A DNA stretch of 64,000 nucleotides from positions 1 through 64,000 of the forward strand of contig CAIMOR010000407.1 in NCBI GenBank assembly GCA_903843125.1, read 5' to 3'. A model generated the notes under the pieces. It ran no database searches, had not been told where the DNA came from, and saw nothing but the letters and a program-made list of their open reading frames with translations. Position 1 is the first letter of the stretch. Each line of letters opens with the position of its first letter. Positions 1 to 8,270 of this stretch are shown in pieces. This DNA comes from an uncultured Rhodospirillales bacterium (GTDB taxonomy: Bacteria; Pseudomonadota; Alphaproteobacteria; Acetobacterales; Acetobacteraceae). A program made the position numbers and the translations under genes.

Positions 1-966
1 GACCTGCTGGCGCTGCCCGGCCAGGTGGAGGTGTGGAGCGAGGCGCAGCCGGAGCCGGACCTGCCGAACCTGGAAGCCGCGCTGCGCGTGGCGGAACGGT
101 TCCAGCCGCAGCTGGTCGTCGGCTTCGGCGGTGGCAGCGCCATGGACCTGGCCAAGCTGGTGGCGGTGCTGCCGGGCAGCGGGCAGACGCTGCATGACGT
201 GGTGGGGCCGGAGAAGGTGCAGGGACGGAAGGTGCTGCTGGCCCAGGTGCCCACCACCGCCGGCACCGGCAGCGAGGCCGGCACCCGCGCCTTGGTGACC
301 GACCCGGCGACGCAAAACAAGCTGGCGGTGCAGAGCCGCCACATGATGGCCGACCTGGCCGTGGTGGACCCCGACCTGACGCTGAGCGTGCCCGCCGCCG
401 TGACCGCCGCCACTGGCGTGGATGCGCTGGCGCATTGCGCCGAGGGCTTCACCAGCCGGAAGGCGCATCCGCTGATCGACCTGTACGCGCTGGAGGGGAT
501 CAGGCTGGTTGGCCGCTACCTGGCCCGCGCGGTGGCGGATGGCGCGGACCGTGAGGCGCGGGCCGGGCTGGCCTTGGCTTCCCTGTACGGCGGCTACAGC
601 CTGGGGCCGGTGAACACCACGGCGGGGCATGCGGTGGCGTACCCGCTGGGCACCCGGCACCACGTGGCGCATGGCCTGGCCTGCGCGGTGATCTTCCCGC
701 ACACGCTGGCCTTCAACGCGCCGGCGGTGCCGGCCAAGACCGGCCTGGTGCTGGAGGCGCTGGGCCTGGCCGGCGACGTGTTTGGCGCCACGCACGGTTG
801 GTGCGCGGGGTTGGGCATCGAGATGCGGCTGCGCGCGCATGGCGTGCCGCGCGACGACCTGGGCGTGATGGCGACCGAGGCGCATGCGATCCGCCGCCTG
901 CTGGACAACAACCCGCGCGACCTGCCGCGCGAACGGATACTGGCGATGTACGAGGCGGCGTTCTGA
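1..966 (+). CDS. Iron-containing alcohol dehydrogenase family protein (5' end outside window)
   Basis: NAD(P)-dependent oxidoreductase of the Fe-ADH / maleylacetate reductase family. The reading frame is open from base 1, so the N-terminus lies outside the window. The nucleotide-binding motif GGGSAMDLAK and the family segment TTAGTGSEAGT are present. Metal ligands fit the family pattern: an Asp and His in GVDALAHCAEG, and two His in GHAVAYPLG and HHVAHGLACA. It overlaps the next gene by ATGA, so it is the upstream member of an operon with a sialidase-fold protein, a DapA-family protein and a Bug receptor. The substrate cannot be read from the sequence; an aldehyde or keto acid produced by the neighbouring aldolase is a reasonable guess. 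Confidence 0.88.
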   Translation, partial: DLLALPGQVEVWSEAQPEPDLPNLEAALRVAERFQPQLVVGFGGGSAMDLAKLVAVLPGSGQTLHDVVGPEKVQGRKVLLAQVPTTAGTGSEAGTRALVTDPATQNKLAVQSRHMMADLAVVDPDLTLSVPAAVTAATGVDALAHCAEGFTSRKAHPLIDLYALEGIRLVGRYLARAVADGADREARAGLALASLYGGYSLGPVNTTAGHAVAYPLGTRHHVAHGLACAVIFPHTLAFNAPAVPAKTGLVLEALGLAGDVFGATHGWCAGLGIEMRLRAHGVPRDDLGVMATEAHAIRRLLDNNPRDLPRERILAMYEAAF

Positions 967-2123
967 TGACCGTCATCGACAAGCCCGCGACCCTGGCCGA
1001 GGTCTCGCCCGGCCGCTGGGAATGCTTCATCCCCACCCCATGCGTGCAGAACCACGCCAGCTTCCTGCACGTGCTGCCGGATGGCGCACTGGGCTGCGTC
1101 TGGTTTGGCGGAACGCAGGAGGGCATTCCGGATATCTCGGTGCATTTCTCTCGGCTGGAGCCAGGCGCGACGCAGTGGACGCCCGCGGAAAAGCTCTCCC
1201 ACGATCCCGAACGCTCGGAGCAGAATCCGCTGCTGTTCACCACGCCGTCCGGCGCGCTGTGGCTGCTGTGGACGGCGCAGGTCGGTGGCAACCAGGATAC
1301 CGCGCTGGTGCGGCGGCGCATCTCGGCGGATGGCGGCCGCAGCTGGGGGCCGGTGGAGACGCTGATCGAGGAGATGCCGGGCTACGGCACCTTCATCCGC
1401 AGCCGCATCGTGGTGAACGCGACGGGGGAATGGCTGCTGCCGATCTGGCGCTGCACCAAGCCGCCGGCGGGCGCCTGGACCGGCGAGCTCGACACGTCCT
1501 CGGTGCTGCTCTCGGCGGACGCGGGCGCGACCTGGCGCGAGGTGGCGGTGCCGGAGAGCGTGGGCACCTGCCATATGTCCATTGTGCCGCATGGCCCCGC
1601 GCTGCTGGCCTTCTATCGCAGCCGCTGGGCGGACAACGTGTACCGCAGCGTCTCGACCGATGGCGGGCACAGCTGGTCTGCGCCGGTGGCGACGGAGTTG
1701 CCGAACAACAACAGCTCCATCATGGCGCTGGCATTGGCAGGCGGCGAGATCGCGCTGGCCTTCAACGAAAGCAGCGCCGCCGACGCCACCGGGCGCCGGC
1801 TTTCACTGTACGACGATATCGGTGGCGACGAACCCGCCGCGCCACCCGCCACCGGGCGCAGCGCCTTCTGGGGCGCGCCGCGTGCGCCAATGACGCTGGC
1901 GCTTTCCGCCGATGGCGGGCTGACCTGGCCGCATCGCCGCAACCTGGAAGTGGGCGACGGCTTCTGCATGACCAACAACAGCAAGGACAAGCTGAACCGC
2001 GAGTTCAGCTACCCATCCTTGTGCCAGACGCCGGATGGCGCCCTGCACGTGGCCTACACCTACTGGCGCCAGGCGATCAAATACGTCCGCGTCACCCCCG
2101 ACTGGATCCGGAGCACGCCATGA
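966..2123 (+). CDS. Sialidase-fold (BNR/Asp-box) family protein
   Basis: 385 residues forming a predicted six-bladed propeller. Four Asp-box motifs (S-x-D-x-G-x-x-W) are visible: SADGGRSW, SADAGATW, STDGGHSW and SADGGLTW. There is no signal peptide, so a cytoplasmic location is likely, unlike secreted sialidases. The usual N-terminal arginine motif (FRIP) is not evident; the start reads WECFIPTPC. Glycosidase activity is therefore uncertain. The ATG overlaps the TGA of the upstream dehydrogenase, and the stop overlaps the ATG of the DapA/NanA-family gene. Such Asp-box proteins beside lyases of the N-acetylneuraminate lyase superfamily suggest handling of a sugar acid, but that is inference. 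Confidence 0.8.
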   Translation: MTVIDKPATLAEVSPGRWECFIPTPCVQNHASFLHVLPDGALGCVWFGGTQEGIPDISVHFSRLEPGATQWTPAEKLSHDPERSEQNPLLFTTPSGALWLLWTAQVGGNQDTALVRRRISADGGRSWGPVETLIEEMPGYGTFIRSRIVVNATGEWLLPIWRCTKPPAGAWTGELDTSSVLLSADAGATWREVAVPESVGTCHMSIVPHGPALLAFYRSRWADNVYRSVSTDGGHSWSAPVATELPNNNSSIMALALAGGEIALAFNESSAADATGRRLSLYDDIGGDEPAAPPATGRSAFWGAPRAPMTLALSADGGLTWPHRRNLEVGDGFCMTNNSKDKLNREFSYPSLCQTPDGALHVAYTYWRQAIKYVRVTPDWIRSTP

Positions 2124-3019
2124 CCTCCCTCTCCCCTGGGCACCCCCGTGGCGTCTTCTCCGCCGCGCTGACCCCGCTGGACGCGGACCTCAACCCGGAC
2201 CACGGCCGCTTCGTGGCGCATTGCCACCGCCTGCTGGGCGAGGGCTGCGACGGCATCGCCATGCTCGGCACGACGGGGGAGGCCAACAGCTTCGGCCTGG
2301 ATGAACGCAAGGCATTGCTGGAGGCGGCGCTGGCCGGCGGCGTGCGGCCCGACCAGTTGCTGCCCGGCACCGGCGTAGCGGCGCTGAGCGACACCGTGGC
2401 GCTGACCCGGCACGCGCTGGCCCATGGCGTGACCACCGTGGTGATGCTGCCGCCCTTCTACTACAAAGGCGTGACCGAGGATGGCCTGTTCGCCAGCTAT
2501 GCCGAGGTGGTGGAGCGCGTGGCGGACAGCCGGCTGCGCGTGGTGCAGTACCACATTCCGCAGATGTCGGCGGTGCCGATCAGCTTCCCGCTGATTGTCC
2601 GGCTGCGTCAGCGCTACCCCGGCGTGTTCACCGGCATCAAGGACAGCGCCGGGGACTTCGCCAACATGCGGGCGCTGGTCAGGGAGTTCCCGGGCCTTAA
2701 CGTGCTGGCGGGCGCCGACCCGCTGATGCTGCCGCTGCTGCGTGAAGGCGGGGCTGGCTGCATCACCGCCACCTCCAACCTGGTCGCCGCCGAGCTTGCC
2801 TTCGTGTTGCGTCACTTCGCCGACCCGGCCCGCGCGGCCGAGGTGGAGGCGGCGCAGGCGCGGATCGTGGCGGCGCGCAACAAGGCCTCCCGCTTCGCGC
2901 AGATGGCCAGCCTGAAGGTGATGCTGGGAGCGAAGCTGGGCGACACTGAATGGCACCGGCTGCGCCCGCCGCTGGTGCCGCTGACGCCGGAAGAAACCGC
3001 CGACCTGCTGGCCAACTGA
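2120..3019 (+). CDS. Dihydrodipicolinate synthase / N-acetylneuraminate lyase family protein
   Basis: 299-residue TIM-barrel class I aldolase or lyase. Family hallmarks are intact: GTTGE (residues 50-54), the catalytic tyrosine in QYHIPQ (Tyr144) and the Schiff-base lysine in GIKDSAGD (Lys174). It probably cleaves or dehydrates a 2-keto acid. A biosynthetic DapA role is unlikely because it sits in a catabolic operon between a sialidase-fold gene and a Bug receptor. The start codon overlaps the previous stop (ATGA). Family members act on N-acetylneuraminate, 2-keto-3-deoxy sugar acids, 5-keto-4-deoxyglucarate or trans-o-hydroxybenzylidenepyruvate; I cannot choose among them. Confidence 0.88.
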   Translation: MTSLSPGHPRGVFSAALTPLDADLNPDHGRFVAHCHRLLGEGCDGIAMLGTTGEANSFGLDERKALLEAALAGGVRPDQLLPGTGVAALSDTVALTRHALAHGVTTVVMLPPFYYKGVTEDGLFASYAEVVERVADSRLRVVQYHIPQMSAVPISFPLIVRLRQRYPGVFTGIKDSAGDFANMRALVREFPGLNVLAGADPLMLPLLREGGAGCITATSNLVAAELAFVLRHFADPARAAEVEAAQARIVAARNKASRFAQMASLKVMLGAKLGDTEWHRLRPPLVPLTPEETADLLAN

Positions 3020-3031
3020 GGAAACGCCCCG

Positions 3032-4000
3032 ATGCTTCGACGCAGCATGTTGTCCGCGCCGCTCGGCCTGCTGGCCGCGCCGGCGCTGCACGCCCAGCCC
3101 GCCTGGCCCAATGGTCGGCAGGTGCGGGTGATCTGCCCATGGCCGCCCGGCGCCGCGAACGACGCGTTGGCCCGCCTGCTGGCGCAGCGGCTGAACGAGA
3201 AGCTGGGCGCCACCGCGGTGGTGGAGAACCGCACTGGCGGCGCCGGCCTGATCGGCACCAATGCCGTGCTGCAGGCGGCGCCGGATGGCTACACGCTGCT
3301 GGCCAGCGCCTTCAACACCGCGGTGATGCCGCTGGTGCTGAAGGGCGCGCAGTTCGACCCCGAGCGCGACCTGGAGGTGATGGCCCGCACCGCGCAGGCA
3401 CCGCTGGTCATGGTCATCAGCGGCAACCGCCCGCAGCGCACGCTGGCGGAGATGATCGCGGCGGCGAAGGAGAACCCGCGCGACTGGAGCATCGCGATCT
3501 CCTCCCTCGGCGCCGCCAGCCACCTGGCGACCATCGAGTTCAACCGCCGCACCCGGCTGAACCTGGACATGGTGACGTACCGCGGCACCCAGCCGGCGCT
3601 GACCGACCTGATGAGCGGCAACGTGCCGCTGCTGATCGACAACAGCTTCGCGCTGCTGCCGGCGACCGGGGATGGCAAGGTGCGCGCGCTGGGCATCGCC
3701 ACGAAGGTACGCTCGGCCCTGGCGCCGAGCCTGCCGACCATGGCGGAGGCCGGTCTGCCCGGCTACGAGTTCCAGTCCTGGTACGGAGTCTGGGCGCCGA
3801 AGGGCACCCCGGCTGCGATTTGCGAGCGGGTGAACGCGCTGATGCAGGAGACGATGCGCGAGCCGGCCATGGTGCAGCGATTGACCGGCCAGGTGCTGGA
3901 GCCGGTGACCGAGAGCATTGCCGAGAGCCGTGGCTTCATCGCCAGCGAGATCACCCGCGCAACGGCGCTGCTGCGCAGCGTGAACTATCAGCCGGAATAG
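3032..4000 (+). CDS. Bug family (TctC) tripartite tricarboxylate transporter receptor
   Basis: 322-residue periplasmic binding protein. The N-terminus has a signal peptide ending near ALHAQ (about residue 23). The Bug signature follows: VRVICPWPPGAANDALARLL, then VVENRTGGAGLIGTNAV, typical of receptors for carboxylates and aromatic acids. It lies 12 bases after the DapA-family gene, so it is probably co-transcribed. No TctA or TctB membrane subunits are nearby, as is common for this greatly expanded family. It may serve a shared transporter or act in sensing. The 3' end is followed by paired hairpins. Confidence 0.9.
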   Translation: MLRRSMLSAPLGLLAAPALHAQPAWPNGRQVRVICPWPPGAANDALARLLAQRLNEKLGATAVVENRTGGAGLIGTNAVLQAAPDGYTLLASAFNTAVMPLVLKGAQFDPERDLEVMARTAQAPLVMVISGNRPQRTLAEMIAAAKENPRDWSIAISSLGAASHLATIEFNRRTRLNLDMVTYRGTQPALTDLMSGNVPLLIDNSFALLPATGDGKVRALGIATKVRSALAPSLPTMAEAGLPGYEFQSWYGVWAPKGTPAAICERVNALMQETMREPAMVQRLTGQVLEPVTESIAESRGFIASEITRATALLRSVNYQPE

Positions 4001-4080
4001 CTGCGCGCCGGCCGTGCCTGTCGGTGAGCGTCTTGTCCAGCATCTGATTGTCGACGGTGAGCTCGGCGGCACGTGAACAA

Positions 4081-4136
4081 GCCGCTTCTACAGCGGCAGT
4101 GGGCCTGTCAGGCGCTTCGGTACGCGTGTGACAGGC
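4081..4136. terminator. Two adjacent hairpins between convergent operons
   Basis: Two inverted repeats fill the gap between the Bug gene ending at 4000 and the minus-strand ABC gene ending at 4138. The first is GCCGC-7-GCGGC (4081-4097). The second has 8-base perfect arms, GCCTGTCA (4103-4110) and TGACAGGC (4129-4136), with further GC pairing inside. No T-run follows, so intrinsic termination is inferred from position and stem strength only. Confidence 0.4.
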
Positions 4137-4137
4137 T

Positions 4138-4986
4138 CTAGGGCGGCGCCACCGCCGCAAGGTCCTGGCCGAAACGCTGGTCGGCCGGCACGGCGCCAAC
4201 TTCGTGGCCCATCGCCTTCAGGCTTTCCTCGCGGATCAGTTCGCGCAGCTGGGACCGCAGCTGCAGGAATCCGGCGCTGCCGGCCAGGTCCGGCGTGCGC
4301 GGCCGCTCCAGCGGCACGGCCAGCTCCGCCTTGATGCGGCCAGGGCGGGCGGTCATCACGTAGATGCGGTCCGACAGGAAGATCGCCTCGTCGATGTCGT
4401 GGGTAACGAACAGTACCGAGATGCGCGAGGCCTCCCACAGCTCCAGCAGGATGGACTGCATGATGGCGCGGGTCTGCGAGTCCAGCGCGCCGAAGGGTTC
4501 GTCCATCAGCAGCACGCGCGGTCCGGTCGCCAGCGCGCGGACAATGCCGACGCGTTGCTTCATGCCGCCGGAGAGCGCATCGGGATAGCGGTTCTCGAAG
4601 GCCAGCACGCCGGCCAGGCTGAGCAGCGTGCGCGCGGTGCGCTGGCGCTCGGTGGCGCCGATGCCTTTCATCTTCAGGCCGAACTCGACATTCTGCCGCA
4701 CCGTCATCCAGGGGAACAGCGAGTATTGCTGGAACACCATGCCGCGGTCCGGGCTGGGGCCGCGGATCTCGGCGCCATCCACCTGCACCAGGCCACGCGT
4801 GGGCTGCATGAAGCCGGCCAGGGCATTCAGCACGGTGCTCTTGCCGCACCCGGAAGGGCCGATCAACGAGACGAACTCGCCTGGCTTGACCTCCAGCGAA
4901 AGGTCCTGCACCGCGGCCATGCGCTGGCTGCCGGTGCCGTAGTCCAGCGCAAAGTCCCGTACCGCTACATGCGCGGCGCCGTTCAT
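4138..4986 (-). CDS. ABC transporter ATP-binding protein, SsuB/TauB/NrtD type
   Basis: 282-residue ATPase. It contains Walker A GPSGCGKSTV, signature LSGGMKQRVGIVRAL, Walker B VLLMDEPFGALD and the switch His in FVTHDIDEA, all in canonical order. This subgroup energises uptake of sulfonates, nitrate, cyanate, thiamine precursors and similar small molecules. I chose the ATG at 4986 because it overlaps the permease stop (ATGA); an in-frame ATG 15 bases upstream is less likely. It is the last gene of a receptor-permease-ATPase operon read on the minus strand. Confidence 0.93.
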   Translation of the reverse strand: MNGAAHVAVRDFALDYGTGSQRMAAVQDLSLEVKPGEFVSLIGPSGCGKSTVLNALAGFMQPTRGLVQVDGAEIRGPSPDRGMVFQQYSLFPWMTVRQNVEFGLKMKGIGATERQRTARTLLSLAGVLAFENRYPDALSGGMKQRVGIVRALATGPRVLLMDEPFGALDSQTRAIMQSILLELWEASRISVLFVTHDIDEAIFLSDRIYVMTARPGRIKAELAVPLERPRTPDLAGSAGFLQLRSQLRELIREESLKAMGHEVGAVPADQRFGQDLAAVAPP

Positions 4987-5825
4987 GCCGCGCGGTTCCA
5001 CGGCATGGCCAGCCTAGCCGCCAGCCGCACCAGCGCCGAGGACAGCAGCCCGAGCGCGCCGATGCAGGCCATGCCCAGCACGATATCGGCGTAGCTGACC
5101 AGCGAATAGGCCTCCCACGTGAAGTAGCCGATGCCGTACTGGCCGGCGATCATCTCGGCGGCGATCAGCGAGACCCAGGCCACGCCCATGCCCACCGCCA
5201 GCCCGGTGAACACCTGCGGCAGTACGGCGGGCAGGTAGATCTCCCGGAACAGCGCGGCCTCCCGGGCGCCAAGGCAGCGGGCCGCGCGCACCAGGATGGG
5301 GTCCACGCCCTGCATGCCGAGCAGCGTGTTCAGCAGGATGGGAAAGAACGAGCCGAGGAAGGTGATGAAGACGATGCTTTCCTCGTTGGTCGGCCACAGC
5401 ATGATGGAGATCGGCACCCAGGCGATGGCCGGGATGGGCCGCAGCAGTTCCAGTGCTGGCAGGACCGCTTCCCGTACCAACCGCCAGCGGCCCATCAGCA
5501 TGCCCAGCGGCACGCCAAGCGCCGTGGCCAGCAGGAAGCCGCTGCCGATGCGCCGGCAGCTGATCAGCAGGTTCATCTGGAACTGCGGGTCGCGGAAGGC
5601 GAGCGCGGCCCGGGCCAGGACCGCCTGCGGTGTCGGCACGTTGGTGAAGCGCACATGCGCCACCACGCGATGGGTGGTCAGCAGGTGCCAGGCCAGCAGG
5701 AACAGGGCGATGGAGGCCAGTCCCAGCGCCAGCATCCGCAATGTGGCCCAGGGGACGGCACGCCTGGCCCGCTGCGGCGCGAGCGCAGCGGTGACGGCGG
5801 GAAGGTTGCCCAGCGTGCCGTGCAT
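4983..5825 (-). CDS. ABC transporter permease, SsuC/TauC type
   Basis: 280-residue inner-membrane permease of the BPD_transp_1 family with about six hydrophobic segments. The EAA-loop region lies around AARCLGAREAALFREIYLP, the coupling site for the ATPase. It follows the receptor gene after only two bases and overlaps the ATPase gene by ATGA. Close relatives carry sulfonates, taurine or nitrate. The substrate is probably shared with the redox genes across the Crp/Fnr gene, but that is inference. Confidence 0.92.
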   Translation of the reverse strand: MHGTLGNLPAVTAALAPQRARRAVPWATLRMLALGLASIALFLLAWHLLTTHRVVAHVRFTNVPTPQAVLARAALAFRDPQFQMNLLISCRRIGSGFLLATALGVPLGMLMGRWRLVREAVLPALELLRPIPAIAWVPISIMLWPTNEESIVFITFLGSFFPILLNTLLGMQGVDPILVRAARCLGAREAALFREIYLPAVLPQVFTGLAVGMGVAWVSLIAAEMIAGQYGIGYFTWEAYSLVSYADIVLGMACIGALGLLSSALVRLAARLAMPWNRAA

Positions 5826-5827
5826 GG

Positions 5828-7246
5828 TCAGTGCGAGGTCACGGCGATGCGGGTGGCGCCGGCCATGTCCTCGACCGTGCCACCGATGCGCTGTGCCGCC
5901 GCCGTCGCATCGGCCCGCAGCAGGTAGGGGATGATGTCGCGCACCGCGCCGGCGCCGGCCGGGGCCACGGCATAGAAGGCCTGGTCGGCCAGCAGCTTCA
6001 CCTCGTTGCCGCGGTCATACACGTAGGCGGCGGCGACCCGGCGGCCCTGGCCGCGCAGCGCTTCGGCGGCGGCCAGCACGCAGGCGGCCGAGGCCGAGGG
6101 GCGCAGCCTTTCGCCCTCCACCCAGATCTCGCCAGCCAGCCGCGGCGCCGCCACGGGGCGGTTGCAGAAGGCGTCGTGGCCGGTCACCTCGTAGTTCGCG
6201 GTGGAGGCGCGCTGCGCCTCGTAGTCCAGCCCTGCGGCGGTGAAGGCGGCGCGCAGGTAGCGGTCGTTCGCCCAGGCCTGGACGTCGAAGGGCCCAAGCC
6301 GGCCGAGGTTCTGCAGTACCGTCGCCGCGCCCTGTGCACCTTCCAGCAGTGCTGGCTTGATGGTGGGATCGAGCGTCATGATGCCGCCGGGGCCAAGGAA
6401 GATATAGACGATCTCCTTGTCGATCCCGGTCCAGGCGGCGATCTGCGTGGCGGCGCGCTCGGGGTCCTCGCGCACCCAGGCATTGGCATCCAGGATGGCG
6501 CGGATATAGGCCTCGACGATCTCGGGGTAGCGCTCGGCGAAGTCGGTGCGGACGACAACGCCGTGCCAGGTGGGGCTGCGGGTCTGCACGCCGTCGAACA
6601 CCGCGCGGGCGAAGCCGCGGAACGGCAACAGCTGCGCGAAGGGGACGAAGTCGGCATGGCCGTCGATCTTCATTTCCTGCAGGTTGGTGGAACCGACTTC
6701 CGGGCTCTGATTGACCAGCTGCATGAAGTTGGGCGGCAGCCCGGCATCCTGCAGCGCCTTCAGCACCATGCCATGCGCCGCGGAACCGAATGGCACGCTG
6801 ACGACATGGCCGCGCAGGTCCGCCAGCGAGTAGAACGGCGAGCGGGTGTTCACCACGATGCCGTTGCCGGCGCCGCGCAGGTTGTAGGCGGCCACGGCGA
6901 TGAGCTGACTGCGGCTTTCCGGATTGGTCTGGAAGGTGTGGCCGTTGACCACCAGCGGGTAGTCGCCCATGGCCCCGAACTGCAGCTTGCCGGCCATCAT
7001 GCCATTGGTCACTGGCGGCCCGGAGGTGAAGTTCTGCCATTCCAGACGATAGGTGGCGTTGGCGTAGCGGCCGGTGTGCGGCAGGCGCTTTTCCAGCAGG
7101 CCAAGCTGGCGGATGACGATGCCCGTGGTGACCGTGTTGGTGGTGGTGTTCTGCGTGCCGATGCCGATGCTGATCTCCTCCGCCTGGGCGGGCACGGTCA
7201 GTGCCAATCCCACGGCTAGGGCAGCGAGGCGGAGACGGATCATCAT
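5828..7246 (-). CDS. ABC substrate-binding protein (NMT1/SsuA type) with NosL-like C-terminal domain
   Basis: 472 residues, much longer than the usual 320-340 of this family. Signal peptide at residues 1-22 (cleavage near VPAQAEE). Residues 25-345 look like an NMT1/SsuA periplasmic binding protein (QFGAMGDYPLV, LADLRGHVVSVPFGSAAHG). Residues about 370-465 form an added domain: GEIWVEGERLRPSASAAC, then AAAYVYDR and DQAFYAV..IIPYLLRADATAA..IGG. This resembles the NosL copper-accessory fold, although the copper-ligand Met-Gly motif of NosL is not seen. I chose the ATG at 7246 because it begins the signal peptide. It heads the ABC operon. The NosL assignment is my own pattern match. Confidence 0.85.
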   Translation of the reverse strand: MMIRLRLAALAVGLALTVPAQAEEISIGIGTQNTTTNTVTTGIVIRQLGLLEKRLPHTGRYANATYRLEWQNFTSGPPVTNGMMAGKLQFGAMGDYPLVVNGHTFQTNPESRSQLIAVAAYNLRGAGNGIVVNTRSPFYSLADLRGHVVSVPFGSAAHGMVLKALQDAGLPPNFMQLVNQSPEVGSTNLQEMKIDGHADFVPFAQLLPFRGFARAVFDGVQTRSPTWHGVVVRTDFAERYPEIVEAYIRAILDANAWVREDPERAATQIAAWTGIDKEIVYIFLGPGGIMTLDPTIKPALLEGAQGAATVLQNLGRLGPFDVQAWANDRYLRAAFTAAGLDYEAQRASTANYEVTGHDAFCNRPVAAPRLAGEIWVEGERLRPSASAACVLAAAEALRGQGRRVAAAYVYDRGNEVKLLADQAFYAVAPAGAGAVRDIIPYLLRADATAAAQRIGGTVEDMAGATRIAVTSH

Positions 7247-7341
7247 GCGGCTCTCCCAAGCGAAGGCAATGGACAAGCCTGCGCCGGGCGGCGGGGGTGC
7301 CACTGTCCATTACTTGCCTTGGCTGGTGCGAAATCAGGCAA

Positions 7342-7366
7342 CGCAAACGAAGCCGCTCGATTTGCG
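7342..7366. promoter_or_regulatory. Candidate operator upstream of the ABC operon
   Basis: An inverted repeat CGCAAA (7342-7347) / TTTGCG (7361-7366) lies in the 142-base gap between the Crp/Fnr gene and the receptor gene, upstream of the receptor start. Arm length and spacing are compatible with a dimeric regulator, perhaps the adjacent Crp/Fnr protein. It is not a canonical CRP or FNR site. Confidence 0.25.
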
Positions 7367-7388
7367 GTCGCGTGACGGGACCCGCTGG

Positions 7389-8162
7389 TCAGAATTTAGG
7401 CGAAGCTTCCAGATGCTCGCCACTCGCCTGCGCGGCCAACCATTCGGGTTGCAGCACCAGCAGGCGCTTGCGGGCCAACCGGAGCACGCCGCGTTCGGCG
7501 AAGCGGCGCAGCGTCATGCTCACCCATTGGCGGGTGGCGCCGACCATGCTGGCCAGGTCGTCATGGGTGTAGGGCATCAGGACGGAAATGCCGTCCTCGG
7601 TGGCCTGGCCATGCAGCACCACGAGCCGGTGCAGCACCGCGGCCAAGCGTTCCACCACCGAGAGCGTTCCCAGCGCCTGGGCCAGTTGCGAGTAGCAGGT
7701 GCCCTTGAAGGCCAGGCCGTCTATCAGCCCCAGCGCCAGGGCGGGCCAGCGCTCCGCCAGGTCGCGCATGTCGTCGCCGGAAAGCGCCAGCACCGTGGTC
7801 TCGCGCATGGCGGTGCCGGACCATATATGGGTGGCGGCACCGAATACCTCCGGCCCGCCGACGAAATTGCCCGCAGTCCAATAGGCCAGGGTGATCTCCC
7901 GCCCATGCGGCGCGGTGTAGAACACCCGCACCAGCCCTTGCTCGATCAGGTAGATCCCGTCATGGCGGTCGCCCTGGATGAACACCGGCTGGCCCTGGCG
8001 GAACACCCTGGCGCGGCCGCGCGCGATCACCGCCGCTCGCCCGGCGGCGCAGAGCCGACCCAGCAGGTCCGGTTGCGGACCGCCTGGTTCGCCGGTCAGC
8101 AGGAACGCCGAGGGTCTTACGCCGCGGCCCGGCCGCAACGCGGGGGCAGGTGATGACGGCAT
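7389..8162 (-). CDS. Crp/Fnr family transcriptional regulator (first of two paralogues)
   Basis: 257 residues from the ATG at 8162. A cyclic-nucleotide-binding-like barrel spans about residues 35-150 (FIQGDRHDGIYLIEQG, HGREITLAYWTAGNFVGGPE). It is followed by a C-terminal winged helix with recognition segment HDDLASMVGATRQWVSMTLRRF (199-220). Only two cysteines are obvious (38 and 156), so an FNR-type iron-sulfur sensor is not supported. It is transcribed divergently from the AprA-like operon and in the same direction as the ABC operon. A closely similar protein is encoded at 20356-21204 beside the second NMT1-type ABC operon. It probably controls both flanking units. Confidence 0.87.
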   Translation of the reverse strand: MPSSPAPALRPGRGVRPSAFLLTGEPGGPQPDLLGRLCAAGRAAVIARGRARVFRQGQPVFIQGDRHDGIYLIEQGLVRVFYTAPHGREITLAYWTAGNFVGGPEVFGAATHIWSGTAMRETTVLALSGDDMRDLAERWPALALGLIDGLAFKGTCYSQLAQALGTLSVVERLAAVLHRLVVLHGQATEDGISVLMPYTHDDLASMVGATRQWVSMTLRRFAERGVLRLARKRLLVLQPEWLAAQASGEHLEASPKF

Positions 8163-8222
8163 GGTCGGGCTCCAGCGAGGCGGGAGGCTCGTCTGGGAGC
8201 AAGCAAAAACGGGACCAGCGCG

Positions 8223-8250
8223 GCAAGTAGTTGCTATCCGGCAGTGCCGG
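8223..8250. promoter_or_regulatory. Candidate divergent control region with two inverted repeats
   Basis: Between the divergent Crp/Fnr and DUF971 genes lie GCAA-gtag-TTGC (8223-8234) and the perfect CCGGC-agt-GCCGG (8238-8250). Their location suits autoregulation and control of the redox operon, but neither matches a known consensus well. Confidence 0.25.
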
Positions 8251-8270
8251 CCGTCGCCACTAATGCCGCG

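Noticed and set aside
966..2123. Naming this protein a functional sialidase (nanH)
   Set aside because: Asp boxes define the fold, not the activity; the FRIP motif and signal peptide expected of a sialidase are not visible.
2060..4072. A 670-codon minus-strand open frame opposite the DapA-family and Bug genes
   Set aside because: Same mirror-frame effect; the plus-strand proteins have complete family motifs.
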